A stretch of DNA of 64,000 nucleotides from Micromonosporaceae bacterium (lineage in GTDB: Bacteria > Actinomycetota > Actinomycetes > Mycobacteriales > Micromonosporaceae), in NCBI GenBank assembly GCA_009377645.1, contig WHTQ01000006.1, forward strand, positions 1 to 64,000, read 5' to 3'. The position numbers and the translations under genes are program-made. The notes beneath the pieces are model-generated. The model saw only the letters and a program-made list of their open reading frames with translations, did no database searches and was not told where the DNA came from. Below are positions 1-8,903 of the stretch, piece after piece; the stretch's first letter is position 1; every line of letters starts with the position of its first letter.

Positions 1-61
1 CTGCTGCGACCTTCCTCCGCAGCGCTACCCACATCCATCACCACACGCACGGAGGAGATCC

Positions 62-499
62 ATGCCAGCCAACTCTGCGGTTACCGTCCCGGCGCACGTG
101 CTGCCGCACCGCAGCCCCGCCGAGCTGCTCCGGCTCGCCCGGCAGGGGCTGGACGAGGCGGCCGCCACCCGGCTAGACGGGCTGCGCTACGCCACCGCCC
201 ATCTGGCGGCGCTGCGCGCGGCCGCGGCGGTGCTCGCCGCCCGGGCGCAGCCGGCGCTGGGCCGGCGAAACCGGATGACAAGTGTCTGGGCACTGCTGAC
301 CCGGGTCGCTCCGGATCTGCGGGAGTGGGCGGCCTTCTTCGCCGCCGGTGCCGCCCGGCGGGCCGCCGCCGAGGCGGGCATTCCACGGGTGGTCAGCGCC
401 CGCGACGCCGATGACCTGCTGCGCGCCGCGGAGCAGTTCACCGCGGTGGTGGAGGTGGCGCTCGGCCTGGCCCATCAGCCCACGCTGGTCGCCGCCTGA
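62..499 (+). CDS. SAV_6107-family HEPN-like protein
   Basis: This 145-residue, almost entirely helical, Ala/Arg-rich protein resembles the small SAV_6107-type HEPN proteins found just ahead of the ImuA'/ImuB/DnaE2 cassette in actinomycetes. No catalytic motif can be read; HEPN domains are often RNA- or nucleotide-associated helical bundles. The ATG is preceded by a strong GGAGGAG site about 5 bases upstream. It lies 43 bases before imuA' on the same strand, so co-transcription is likely. A role in the mutasome is only inferred from position. No LexA-type palindrome is visible in the 61 bases ahead of it. Confidence 0.75.
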   Translation: MPANSAVTVPAHVLPHRSPAELLRLARQGLDEAAATRLDGLRYATAHLAALRAAAAVLAARAQPALGRRNRMTSVWALLTRVAPDLREWAAFFAAGAARRAAAEAGIPRVVSARDADDLLRAAEQFTAVVEVALGLAHQPTLVAA

Positions 500-542
500 G
501 CCCGTCGCACCGGTTCGAGTGATAAGCGCGGGGGGCGGAGCC

Positions 543-1301
543 ATGGCGGTCCTGGAGCTGGTCGAGCCGACCGGTCACGCGATCCAGCGCGCCAGCGACC
601 TGGCCGGTGCCGCGGCGGCGCTCGGTCGGGTCGACCGGCTGGTGCCGGTCGACCCGGAGCTGCACCCGTTGCTGCCCGAGGGCGGGCTGCGCCGGGGGAG
701 CACCGTGGCGGTGGCGCCCGGGGCCAGCTCGCTGGTGCTGGCGCTGCTCGCCGGGGCGTCGGCCGCCGGAGCCTGGTCCGCGGTGGTGGGCATGCCCGGT
801 CTCGGCATCCTCGCCGCCTCCCAGGCCGGGGTGGCGCTGGAGCGGCTCGCCCTGGTCCCCGAGCCGGGCCCGGAGTGGGCCACCGTGGTGGCCGCGCTGC
901 TCGACGGGGTGGATCTGGTGGTGGCCGTGCCACCCGGGCCGGTCCCCGCCCGGGTGGCCAGCCGGTTGGCCGCCCGGGCCCGCCAGCGGGGCAGCGTGCT
1001 CCTGCCGGTCGGCCGGTGGGAGGGCGCCGCCCTGACCCTGACCGCCGGGCCCGGGGTGTGGGAAGGGCTGGGTGCCGGCCACGGCCGGCTGCGCTGCCGG
1101 GAGCTGACCATCACCGCGCAGGGCCGGGGCGCGGCCGGCCGGCCCCGGCGGTTGCGGGTCCGGCTGCCCGACCCGACCGGCCGGCTCGCCGCCGTGCTGC
1201 CGCCCGCCCCTGCCCTCGCCGCCCCGGTCCCCGGCAGGGGGCGGCCGGCGCTGGCGGTGATCGATGGTGAGTCGGTAACGGAAGAGGTTAGGGCGGCGTG
1301 A
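543..1301 (+). CDS. imuA': ImuA' mutasome accessory protein (RecA-like)
   Basis: The 252-residue protein is a degenerate RecA/SulA-like ATPase. The segment around residues 40-70 (GGLRRGSTVAVAPGASS) sits where a Walker A loop would be but lacks the canonical Lys. In mycobacteria ImuA' works with ImuB and DnaE2 in damage-induced mutagenesis and is essential for it. The ATG at 543 follows a GGAG and gives the family's usual length. An in-frame upstream extension has no ribosome site and overlaps the previous gene. Its stop overlaps the imuB GTG by four bases (GTGA), so the two are translationally coupled. Confidence 0.85.
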   Translation: MAVLELVEPTGHAIQRASDLAGAAAALGRVDRLVPVDPELHPLLPEGGLRRGSTVAVAPGASSLVLALLAGASAAGAWSAVVGMPGLGILAASQAGVALERLALVPEPGPEWATVVAALLDGVDLVVAVPPGPVPARVASRLAARARQRGSVLLPVGRWEGAALTLTAGPGVWEGLGAGHGRLRCRELTITAQGRGAAGRPRRLRVRLPDPTGRLAAVLPPAPALAAPVPGRGRPALAVIDGESVTEEVRAA

Positions 1302-2878
1302 CCAGGCCGGTGCGGACCCTGCTGGCCTGGTGCCCGGACTGGCCGGTGATCGCGGCCCAGATCGAGGTCGGGGTGCCCGCGCGGGAGCCGGTGGCGGTGC
1401 TGCACGGCAACCGGGTGGTCGCCTGCTCGCCGGCGGCCCGAGCCGAGGGGGTGCGGCGCGGGCTGCGGCGACGCGAGGCGCAGAGCCGCTGCCCGCAGCT
1501 GGTGGCGGTCGGCCACGACCCGGGCCGGGACGCGCGCGCCTTCGAGCCGGTGGTGGCCGCGATCGAGCAGGTGGTCGCCGGGGTGGAGGTGGTCAGGCCC
1601 GGCTGCTGCGCAATGGCGGTCCGGGGGGCGGCGCGCTACTTCGGCGGGGAGCAGCCGGCCGCGGAGCGGATCGTGGAGCAGGTCGCGCAGGAGTGTGGGG
1701 TGGAGGCGCAGGCCGGCATCGCCGACGGGGTCTTTGCTGCCGGGTTGGCCGCCCGAGCCGGCCGGGTCGTGCCGCCCGGGCAGACCCCCGGGTTCCTGGC
1801 CGGGGTCGAGGTCGGTGTGCTGGACCGACCGGAGCTGACCGACCGGCTGCGCCGGCTCGGCATCCGCACCCTCGGTGAGTTCGCCGCGCTGCCGGCTGGG
1901 GACGTGCTGACCCGGTTCGGGTTCGACGCCGCGCTGGCCCACCGGCTGGCCGGTAGCACCGACGATCGGCCGCTCACGGTGCGCCGGCCACCGGCCGAGC
2001 TGACCGCCACCGAGGAGTTCGACGAGCCGATCGACCGGGTCGACGTCGCCGCGTTCGCGGCCCGCTCGCTGGCGCGGCGGCTCCACGACACGCTCGCCGG
2101 GCACGGGCTGGCCTGCACCCGGCTGGGCATCGAGGCGGTCACCACGCACGGGCAGGAGCTGCACCGCACCTGGCGGCACGACGGGCTGCTGACCGTCTCC
2201 GCGATCACCGACCGGGTGCGCTGGCAGCTGGAAGGCTGGCTGACCAGATCGCTGGCGGGCGGCGATCCGGCCCGGCCGGCCGGCGGCGGGATCCGGTGGC
2301 TGCGGCTGGTTCCGGACGGGGTGCTCGCCCAGGCCGGCCAGCAGCCCGGCCTGTGGGGAGAGGTTGGGGAGGGCCGGAGCCGGGCGCACCGGGCGCTGGC
2401 CCGGGTGCAGGGGCTGCTCGGTCCGGCCTCGGTGCTCACCGCGGTGCTGCGGGGTGGGCGGTCACCGGCCGACCAGGTTCGGCTGGTGCCGTGGGGGGAG
2501 GAGCGGGCGCCGGCGGTAACCGCGGGCGGGCCTGGCATCCCGGCCGCCCCGGAGCCGTGGCCGGGGCAGCTCCCGGCACCCGCGCCGGCCACCGTCCTGA
2601 CCGAGCCGGCGCCGGCGACCGTCCAGGACGCGCGAGGACAGCCAGTCACCGTCAGCGCCCGGCTGGCGGTCAGCGCCGCTCCGGCGTGGCTCAGGATCGC
2701 GGACGACCTCCCGGCCCGGATCGCCGGATGGACCGGGCCGTGGCCGGTCCACGAACGCTGGTGGGCACCGGGCGAGGCGCGCCGGCGGGCCCGGTTCCAG
2801 GTCCGGCTGGCCGACGGGCGGGCGCTGCTGCTGGTCCGATCGGAGGGCCGGTGGTGCGTGGAGGCCTGGTATGACTAG
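1298..2878 (+). CDS. imuB: ImuB, catalytically inactive Y-family polymerase homologue
   Basis: This 526-residue protein has the Y-family polymerase fold. The acidic catalytic residues appear replaced: the N-terminal strand reads LLAWCPDWPV instead of a Met-Asp-x-Asp type motif, and the usual Ser-x-Asp-Glu site reads RPGCCAMAV. That loss is typical of ImuB, which acts as a hub linking DnaE2 and ImuA' to the beta clamp. A QLPAP stretch near residue 427 could be the clamp-binding motif (inference). The GTG start overlaps the imuA' stop. Downstream, the expected immediate neighbour dnaE2 is displaced by about 540 bases holding a toxin-antitoxin remnant. Confidence 0.88.
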   Translation: MTRPVRTLLAWCPDWPVIAAQIEVGVPAREPVAVLHGNRVVACSPAARAEGVRRGLRRREAQSRCPQLVAVGHDPGRDARAFEPVVAAIEQVVAGVEVVRPGCCAMAVRGAARYFGGEQPAAERIVEQVAQECGVEAQAGIADGVFAAGLAARAGRVVPPGQTPGFLAGVEVGVLDRPELTDRLRRLGIRTLGEFAALPAGDVLTRFGFDAALAHRLAGSTDDRPLTVRRPPAELTATEEFDEPIDRVDVAAFAARSLARRLHDTLAGHGLACTRLGIEAVTTHGQELHRTWRHDGLLTVSAITDRVRWQLEGWLTRSLAGGDPARPAGGGIRWLRLVPDGVLAQAGQQPGLWGEVGEGRSRAHRALARVQGLLGPASVLTAVLRGGRSPADQVRLVPWGEERAPAVTAGGPGIPAAPEPWPGQLPAPAPATVLTEPAPATVQDARGQPVTVSARLAVSAAPAWLRIADDLPARIAGWTGPWPVHERWWAPGEARRRARFQVRLADGRALLLVRSEGRWCVEAWYD

Positions 2879-2978
2879 CTGCGCTGACCGCACTCGCCTG
2901 CCGGGTTCCCAGCGGGACGTAGGTGCGAACACACCCTGTCAGCCGACTCAGCGCACCAGCCGGTGGCCGGCACCGGCA

Positions 2979-3376
2979 TCAGACCCGGATGACGGTCAGG
3001 TCCGGGACGGTTTCCGGAAACCCCCGGTCCTGCGTGACGACCGCCATGCCGTGAGCGATCGCGGTCGCGGCGATCCACGAGTCGTTGACCTCCATCCGGA
3101 GCCCCGTCAACGCAGCTGGCGGCGAAGCAGTGCCCAGGCGGCGGCGACCCGCTCATCCACCGGGAGCGGTGCCAGCCGCTGCGCGGCGGCGAGCGTGCTC
3201 AGCCTGGTCGACCGGGTGGCGTCATCCGCGGCCTGCAGCACACCCAGCCGAAGCTCGGCGATGGTCACGGCGCTGGCACCGGACTCGTCGGGCAGGGCGG
3301 CGACGTCGAGTGGTCGGCCAGCCTCGCGGGCGATGAAGACCGAGGTGTCGAGCAGGCCGGCCGTTACCGCTGCCAC
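2979..3376 (-). pseudogene. VapC-like PIN-domain toxin, frameshifted
   Basis: Two reading frames together make a complete PIN domain. The first has GLLDTSVFIA (first Asp) and VTIAELRLGVL (Glu) and ends at a TGA near 3107 after RRQLR. The second frame resumes with MEVNDSWIAATAIAHG and VVTQDRGF and ends at 2979. These carry the remaining Asp residues and the typical PIN C-terminus. One missing base around 3106-3110 explains the break. All four acidic positions of a VapC RNase are therefore present in the DNA but not in one polypeptide. The start is taken as the GTG at 3376. Sequencing error is the main alternative to true decay. Confidence 0.8.
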
Positions 3377-3405
3377 GGGTCGGTCAGGTCTACGCGGTGG
3401 TGGGG
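3364..3405 (-). pseudogene. Possible C-terminal scrap of the VapC partner antitoxin
   Basis: On the minus strand directly ahead of the toxin, one frame ends RVDLTDPWQR followed by TAA. The stop overlaps the toxin start by about a dozen bases. Antitoxin-toxin pairs usually overlap in this way, and many Phd/VapB-type antitoxins end in a short acidic-aromatic tail like this. Upstream the frame runs into the dnaE2 coding region, so the rest of the antitoxin is missing. The assignment rests on position and a short tail only. Confidence 0.4.
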
Positions 3406-3417
3406 GGTGACGCAAGC

Positions 3418-6400
3418 GTGGGCTGGAACAACCCGGCGGTGCCGTGGACGGAGCTGGAGCGGACGCTCTCCGGCCGACCGTACGTGGTGGATCCGCTGGC
3501 GGTCGACGGGGACGGTGGCGACTCCCCGGTGTGGAGCCACAAGCGGCAGCCCTACCAGGCCCCGGCGCTGGTGCGCCGGAAGGCCACAGTAGACTACACG
3601 GAGCTGCACTGCCACTCCGCCTTCAGCTTCCTGGACGGGGCCAGCCAGCCTGAGGAGCTGGTCGAGGAGGCGGCCCGGCTCGGGCTGACCGGGCTGGCGA
3701 TCACCGACCACGACGGGTTCTACGGGGTGGTGCGGTTTTCGGAGGCCGCCAAGGCGAACGACCTGCCCACCCTGTTCGGGGCGGAGCTGTCGCTGGACCT
3801 GCCCGGCCCGCAGAACGGCCAGCCCGACCCGGCCGGCGCCCACCTGCTGGTGCTGGCCCGGAACGAGCACGGGTACGCCAAGCTGTCCCGGACCATCTCC
3901 GAAGCCCAGCTGCGCGGCGGCGAGAAGGGCAAGCCCGACTACCAGAGCCTGGAGCAGGTCGCCGACTCTCTGGGCGACCAGGTGCTCGTCCTCACCGGCT
4001 GCCGGAAGGGGCACGTGCCGGCGGCGCTGGTGCGGCACGGCGAGGCGGCCGCCCGGGCCGAGCTGGACCAGCTGGTCACGCTGTTCGGCCGGGACGGGGT
4101 GGCGGTGGAGCTGACCTGCCACGGCGACCCGCTCGACGACGAGCGCAACGACGCGCTGGCCGAGCTGGCGGAGGCCCTCCGGCTGCCCACAGTGGCCACC
4201 AACAACGTGCACTACCACACCCCCTCCCGGATTCGGCTGGCCGCCGTGCAGGCGGCGATCCGGTCCCGGCGCTCGCTGGACGAGCTGGACGGGTGGCTGC
4301 CGGCCGCCGGCACCGCGTACCTGCGCAGCGGAGCCGAGCAGGCCGACCGGTTCGCCGCCTGGCCCGGCGCGGTGGCCCGGGCCGCCCGGCTCGGCAAGGA
4401 GCTCGCCTTCGACCTGAAGCTGGTGGCGCCGAAGCTGCCCCGCCTGGCCCCGAAGCGGGGCTACACCGAGATGGGGTGGCTGCGCAAGCTCACCCGGGAC
4501 GGTGCCCGGCAGCGCTACCACAACAAACCGGTCGCGCTCCGGCAGATCGCGCACGAGCTGGGGATGATCGAGCAGCTCGGCTTCCCGGGCTACTTCCTAG
4601 TGGTGCACGACATCGTGAAGTTTTGCCGGGAGAACGGGATCTTCTGCCAGGGGCGGGGGTCGGCGGCCAACTCCGCGGTCTGCTACGCGCTGGGCATCAC
4701 CCATGTGGACCCGGTCGGAAACAACCTGCTGTTCGAGCGGTTCCTCGCACCGGAGCGGGACGGGCCACCGGACATCGACGTCGACATCGAGTCGGACCGG
4801 CGGGAGGAGGTTATCCAGCACGTCTACGAACGCTACGACCGGCACCACACCGCCCAGGTCGCGAACGTCATCTCGTACCGTCCACGTTCGGCGGTGCGGG
4901 ACTCCGCCCGGGCGTTCGGGTTCTCACCCGGGCAGCAGGACGCCTGGAGCAAGCAGATCGACCACTGGCATCGAGCGTCCGCTGTGGACGTGGACGGCAT
5001 CCCGGAGCAGGTGGTCGGGTACGCCAACCAGCTGCAGACCTTCCCCCGGCACCTGGGCATCCACTCCGGAGGGATGGTGATCTGCGACCGGCCGATCGTG
5101 GAGGTGTGCCCGGTCGAGCCCGCCCGGATGCCCGGCCGCACCGTGCTGCAGTGGGACAAGGACGACTGCGCCGCGATCGACCTGGTGAAGTTCGACCTGC
5201 TCGGGCTGGGGATGCTCTCGGCGCTGCGGTACGCGTTCGAGCTGATCGCGTCGGAGCGGTCAAGCGAAGCCAGCGACGCCGTGGGCGTCATCGCGCACGA
5301 GGGGGTCCACCTGAAGCTGCACGAGTTCTCGCTGGCCGACCCCGAGGTGTACGAGATGCTCTGCCGGGCCGACACGGTGGGGGTGTTCCAGGTGGAGAGC
5401 CGGGCGCAGATGGCCACCCTGCCCCGGCTGCAGCCGCGGGAGTTCTACGACCTGGTGGTGGAGGTGGCGCTGATCCGGCCCGGGCCGATCCAGGGTGGCT
5501 CGGTGCACCCGTTCATCCGGCGCAAGAACGGCGAAGAGGAGGTGGAGATCCCGCACGATCTCATGAAGCCCTCGCTAGAGCGGACGAACGGGGTGCCGCT
5601 GTTCCAGGAGCAGCTGATGCAGCTGGCGATCGACGTGGCCGGGTTCACCGCGGCCGAGGCCGACCAGCTGCGGCGGGCGATGGGGGCGAAACGCTCGGAG
5701 GAGAAGATGGCGCAGCTGCGGGACCGGCTGTACGCGGGGATGGCGGCCAACGGGATCACCGGTGAGCTGGCCGACGACATCTACCGGAAGCTGGCGGCGT
5801 TCGCCAACTACGGCTTCCCGGAGAGCCACGCCTACTCCTTCGCGCACCTTGCCTACGTGTCCTCCTGGCTCAAGCGCTACCACCCGGCGGCGTTCTGTGC
5901 GGCGCTGCTGAACGCCCAGCCGTTGGGGTTCTACTCGCCACAGTCACTCGTGGACGACGCTCGCCGGCACGGGGTGGTGGTGCGCCGCCCGGACATCAAC
6001 GTGAGCCGGGCGGCCGCGACCCTCCAGGCACCGGTGCTCCCCGGCGGCCCGCGCACCGGGGAGCACGCGGATCCGGCCGGCTGGGGAGCCGGTGGGCCGG
6101 TGGTCCGGCTCGGGCTGTCCGGGGTGCGGACCCTCGGTGCCCCGGTGGCCGAGGCGATCGAGGCCGAGCGGGACCGCGCCGGGCCGTACCGGGACCTGAC
6201 CGACCTGGCCCGCCGGATGGCGGTCGCCGGCACTCCGCTGACCACCGCCCAGCTGGAGGCGCTGGCCACCGCGGACGCCTTCGCCGGCTTCGGGCTGGCG
6301 AGGCGGGAGGCGCTGTGGGCGGCCGCGCAGGAGCGCCCGGACCGGCTGCCCGGCACGGTCACCGGCGCGACCGCGCCGGCGCTACCCGGGATGGACGATG

Positions 6401-6816
6401 TGGACCGCCACGTGGCCGACGTGTGGGCGACCGGGCTGTCCCCGGACAGCCACCCGGCCCAGTTCATCCGCGCCGAGCTGGATCGGCTGGGCGCGGTGCC
6501 GGTCGCGCGGCTGGCGCAGGTGCAGGCCGGGCGGCGGGTCCGGGTCGGTGGCATCGTCACCCACCGGCAGCGACCGGCGACCGCTGGCGGGATAACGTTC
6601 CTGAACCTAGAGGACGAGACCGGCATGCTCAACGTGACCTGCTCGCCCGGTCTGTGGCGCCGCTACCGCCGGGTCGCCCGCAGCAGCCCGGCGTTGCTGG
6701 TCCGCGGCACCCTGGAGCGCACCGGGGAGCCGCCGCGCACGGTCACCAACCTGCGCGCCGACCGGGTTGAGGCGGTCACCGTCCCGTCCCGGACCAGATC
6801 CCGCGACTTCCGCTGA
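3418..6816 (+). CDS. dnaE2: DnaE2 error-prone DNA polymerase III alpha
   Basis: This 1132-residue C-family polymerase does error-prone lesion bypass with ImuA'/ImuB. It has an N-terminal PHP domain (TELHCHSAFSFLDGAS), then the polymerase core with GRGSAANSAVCYALG and the catalytic aspartates in PDIDVDIESDRREE. A helix-hairpin region follows, then a C-terminal OB fold (RVRVGGIVTHRQRP, FLNLEDETGMLNV). GTG 3418 gives the common DnaE2 opening MGWNNPAVPW and follows a G-run (GGGGGGTG). An in-frame GTG at 3397 is less well placed. The gene converges with the DUF3105 gene, 18 bases away. Confidence 0.93.
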   Translation: MGWNNPAVPWTELERTLSGRPYVVDPLAVDGDGGDSPVWSHKRQPYQAPALVRRKATVDYTELHCHSAFSFLDGASQPEELVEEAARLGLTGLAITDHDGFYGVVRFSEAAKANDLPTLFGAELSLDLPGPQNGQPDPAGAHLLVLARNEHGYAKLSRTISEAQLRGGEKGKPDYQSLEQVADSLGDQVLVLTGCRKGHVPAALVRHGEAAARAELDQLVTLFGRDGVAVELTCHGDPLDDERNDALAELAEALRLPTVATNNVHYHTPSRIRLAAVQAAIRSRRSLDELDGWLPAAGTAYLRSGAEQADRFAAWPGAVARAARLGKELAFDLKLVAPKLPRLAPKRGYTEMGWLRKLTRDGARQRYHNKPVALRQIAHELGMIEQLGFPGYFLVVHDIVKFCRENGIFCQGRGSAANSAVCYALGITHVDPVGNNLLFERFLAPERDGPPDIDVDIESDRREEVIQHVYERYDRHHTAQVANVISYRPRSAVRDSARAFGFSPGQQDAWSKQIDHWHRASAVDVDGIPEQVVGYANQLQTFPRHLGIHSGGMVICDRPIVEVCPVEPARMPGRTVLQWDKDDCAAIDLVKFDLLGLGMLSALRYAFELIASERSSEASDAVGVIAHEGVHLKLHEFSLADPEVYEMLCRADTVGVFQVESRAQMATLPRLQPREFYDLVVEVALIRPGPIQGGSVHPFIRRKNGEEEVEIPHDLMKPSLERTNGVPLFQEQLMQLAIDVAGFTAAEADQLRRAMGAKRSEEKMAQLRDRLYAGMAANGITGELADDIYRKLAAFANYGFPESHAYSFAHLAYVSSWLKRYHPAAFCAALLNAQPLGFYSPQSLVDDARRHGVVVRRPDINVSRAAATLQAPVLPGGPRTGEHADPAGWGAGGPVVRLGLSGVRTLGAPVAEAIEAERDRAGPYRDLTDLARRMAVAGTPLTTAQLEALATADAFAGFGLARREALWAAAQERPDRLPGTVTGATAPALPGMDDVDRHVADVWATGLSPDSHPAQFIRAELDRLGAVPVARLAQVQAGRRVRVGGIVTHRQRPATAGGITFLNLEDETGMLNVTCSPGLWRRYRRVARSSPALLVRGTLERTGEPPRTVTNLRADRVEAVTVPSRTRSRDFR

Positions 6817-6834
6817 GCGTTGGCCGCCGTCCGG

Positions 6835-7425
6835 TCAGGGGCAGTCGTGGTCGGTGATCCAGCCGTGCTGGTAGCGATCGCGGAGCGCTTCGACGAACCC
6901 GGTGATCCGGCGTTCGTCGTACCTGTCGAGCACGTCGATGCGTCCCCAGGCGGTCAGCGCGATGCCGTGCTCGAGCGGCGGGTACGGCGCGAGCAGCACG
7001 TCGGCGCCGTAGCGTCTGGCCAGCCGTGCCAGCTGCGCGACCTCGCGATCGCCGGTGGCCGGGGCGTACTGGATGACAACGTGGCCGTGCTCCATGGCGT
7101 GTACGGTCAGTCCCTCGGCGACCGGCTGGTCGTAGACCCCGGTGGCCACCGTGAACGCGAAGTGCGGTCCAGAGGTCGGGGGCAGTGAGCTGTACTCTAC
7201 CGATTCGGCCTGCGCTGGCGAGACATGGGGACTGTCCATGATGTCGACGGGCTGGCCGGGCAGGCAGGGCGCCTCGCGGGCCGCTTCGGCGGTGGAGCCG
7301 GCCACATTGCCGAGCAGGAACTGGTACGGCCCGGCCAGCAGCGCGACCAGCACGCCGAGGACCACCACAGTGAGCCCGGCCCGCCAGGCCAGGCGCCGGG
7401 GGGTGCCCACCGGTGGCGTACTCAT
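6835..7425 (-). CDS. DUF3105 membrane-anchored protein
   Basis: The 196-residue protein has one N-terminal membrane segment (about residues 13-32) and an extracytoplasmic domain. That domain carries DUF3105 features: YSSLPPTSGPH, then HAMEHGHVVIQY, with conserved His residues that look like ligands. The biochemical role of the family is not established. Its ATG overlaps the stop of the M50 peptidase gene (ATGA), so it is translated with the candidate RiPP operon, as its last gene. DUF3105 proteins are common in actinomycetes outside such loci, so membership in the pathway is inferred only from coupling. Confidence 0.8.
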   Translation of the reverse strand: MSTPPVGTPRRLAWRAGLTVVVLGVLVALLAGPYQFLLGNVAGSTAEAAREAPCLPGQPVDIMDSPHVSPAQAESVEYSSLPPTSGPHFAFTVATGVYDQPVAEGLTVHAMEHGHVVIQYAPATGDREVAQLARLARRYGADVLLAPYPPLEHGIALTAWGRIDVLDRYDERRITGFVEALRDRYQHGWITDHDCP

Positions 7426-8660
7426 CGGAGGGTTCCCGCCCGGCGCAGCCTGCGCTCCCGCCAGGCCAGCAGCGGGACCACCGCGTACTGGCCGATCACG
7501 ATAGTCACCACCGCGGCCGACTCCCAGAACGCGACTGAGCCCAGTGCGGGATGAGTGAGATTGTGGCCGACCCACCAGGTCATCGAGGCGATGAACGGGA
7601 TGGCGTAGGTGACTGCGATCCAACCCATCGCGACCAGCCCGGCGAGGAACAGCAGCCCGAACCAGCGGGCCACCCGCCGGTCGTGGTCGCCGATCGCGGC
7701 CAGCTCGGTGGTCTCGGTGGCGGTGAGCCCGCGCAGCCGGTCCTTGGTGGTCAGCCAGGTGGCCCGGTAGAGATCGTGGCAACGTAGCGCGTTGGCCAGC
7801 ACCGCGTACCCGTCGCTGCGCAGGAACAGCGCCGCCCATTGCCAGATGATGCCGAGCAGCTGGACCAGCACGACCGCGGCCAGCAGCCGGTCCACCCACC
7901 CGGGGAGCACGATCAGGTCGGTGCGGTGGGCCAGCCGCAGGCCCAGCGCCGCCGCGAGGACGGCGACGTCGAAAGCCATTCCGGCCAGGAACGCGCCGTA
8001 TCGCCGCCGCCGGCCGGTGGCGACGAGCTGAGTAAGGTCGGTCTCGAAGACCAGGAAGATGCCCCGGTAGCTGACTCGGAAGATGGCCGGGACACCGATC
8101 GCGCGCCCGGCCAGCCAGTGCCACGCCTCGTGGCAGGCGGTCAGCAGCAGCCCGATCGGGAACAGCACCAGCACCGAGAGCACCGGGTCGGGTAGCCACC
8201 AGGTGTGCTCGTAGCTGGGCCACAGGTCCGGCCGGGCCGAGAACACCGCGATCACGAAGCCGGTCGCCAACCCGTAGCCGATCCAGGCCACCGGGCCGAA
8301 CAGCCGCCGCGCCGCCGCCGGGCTGACCCCTTCGATCCAACGGATCTCCCTGGTCCGCCCCGACCTCCGCCCCGACCGAACCACCGCCACCTCCTGGGCC
8401 GGGTCGGTGGGTGGGTCCCACAGGCCGGCCGCCGCCAGCCCACTTAGAAAGTCATCCCCGTCGACCTCGGCCCCGGCCGCCTCGCTGGCCCGGGCGGTCG
8501 CCACCGCCAGCGGCTCGCCGGCCTGCAGCGCCTCCACGAGCACCACCCCGGGCCGCGGCACCACCACGTACACGCCGAGGTCCGGCCGTCCCAGCACGTA
8601 CTCGTCGCCGTCGTGGGCGACCACCACCCGCTCCAGCGCCGAGGCCAGGCCGGCATTCAC
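7422..8660 (-). CDS. M50-type membrane zinc metallopeptidase with PqqD-like front
   Basis: The 412-residue protein starts with an approximately 85-residue PqqD/RRE-like segment (DEYVLGRPDLGVYVVVPRPG, then FLSGLAAAGLW) of the kind that binds RiPP leader peptides. Several membrane helices follow. HEAWH at about residues 177-181 is the zinc site. A later SDGYAVLANAL (about residue 282) matches the DGYxxL region of 'putative peptide zinc metalloproteases'. GTG 8660 is chosen because AGGAGG lies 8 bases upstream. A hairpin separates it from the two peptide genes. Likely jobs are leader removal, export or immunity (inference). Confidence 0.8.
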   Translation of the reverse strand: MNAGLASALERVVVAHDGDEYVLGRPDLGVYVVVPRPGVVLVEALQAGEPLAVATARASEAAGAEVDGDDFLSGLAAAGLWDPPTDPAQEVAVVRSGRRSGRTREIRWIEGVSPAAARRLFGPVAWIGYGLATGFVIAVFSARPDLWPSYEHTWWLPDPVLSVLVLFPIGLLLTACHEAWHWLAGRAIGVPAIFRVSYRGIFLVFETDLTQLVATGRRRRYGAFLAGMAFDVAVLAAALGLRLAHRTDLIVLPGWVDRLLAAVVLVQLLGIIWQWAALFLRSDGYAVLANALRCHDLYRATWLTTKDRLRGLTATETTELAAIGDHDRRVARWFGLLFLAGLVAMGWIAVTYAIPFIASMTWWVGHNLTHPALGSVAFWESAAVVTIVIGQYAVVPLLAWRERRLRRAGTLR

Positions 8661-8689
8661 CTCGGTCACCTCCTGTCCGCCTGGGTGGT

Positions 8690-8726
8690 GCGGGTGCCCC
8701 GGCACGGCTCTCACCGGGGCACCCGC
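8690..8726 (-). terminator. Hairpin between the peptide genes and the M50 gene
   Basis: A perfect 13-bp stem (GCGGGTGCCCCGG, 8690-8702, paired with 8714-8726) encloses an 11-base loop. There is no U-run. It lies 25 bases after the first peptide's stop and about 30 bases before the M50 start. Partial terminators or RNA-stabilising hairpins at this place are common in RiPP operons, allowing more precursor than processing-enzyme transcript. That function is inference. Confidence 0.65.
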
Positions 8727-8751
8727 GTTGTCGAGGCTCGCGGTCGAGTCC

Positions 8752-8838
8752 TCAGGAATCACAGCTGATCGTGTTGGCGCTGCAATAGCTGTAGGACGTG
8801 AGTCGGGCGTTCTCGACCTTGCGGATCTCCAGCTTCAC
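8752..8838 (-). CDS. Candidate RiPP precursor peptide 1 (28 aa)
   Basis: This GTG-started ORF encodes a leader MKLEIRKVENARLT followed by a C-terminal part SYSYCSANTISCDS. GGAGGAATTC lies just upstream as a ribosome site. The leader differs from peptide 2 at one residue only (Ala versus Thr at position 11), while the rest has diverged. This is the conserved-leader, variable-core pattern of ribosomal natural product precursors. The core has two Cys (spaced C-x6-C), several Ser/Thr/Tyr and the ending SCDS. It lies 65 bases after peptide 2 and before the M50 gene. It is too short for ordinary gene callers. Confidence 0.8.
   Translation of the reverse strand: MKLEIRKVENARLTSYSYCSANTISCDS
8798..8837. 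repeat. Leader-encoding direct repeat, copy 1
   Basis: This 40-base stretch matches 8935-8974 at 38 of 40 positions and encodes the shared leader of the two peptide genes. Identity stops sharply at the start of the core-coding part. It indicates a recent duplication of the precursor gene with selection for divergence restricted to the core. Confidence 0.9.
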
Positions 8839-8903
8839 GGCGAATTCCTCCCTTCTTTGTCCAGTCGACCTTCTCAACCGGATCGGCTGCCGGTGCCGTT
8901 CCG

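Noticed and set aside
1-61. Search for a LexA (SOS) box before the mutasome cassette
   Set aside because: No GAAC-N4-GTTC-type palindrome is present in the visible 61 bases; it may lie upstream of the window.
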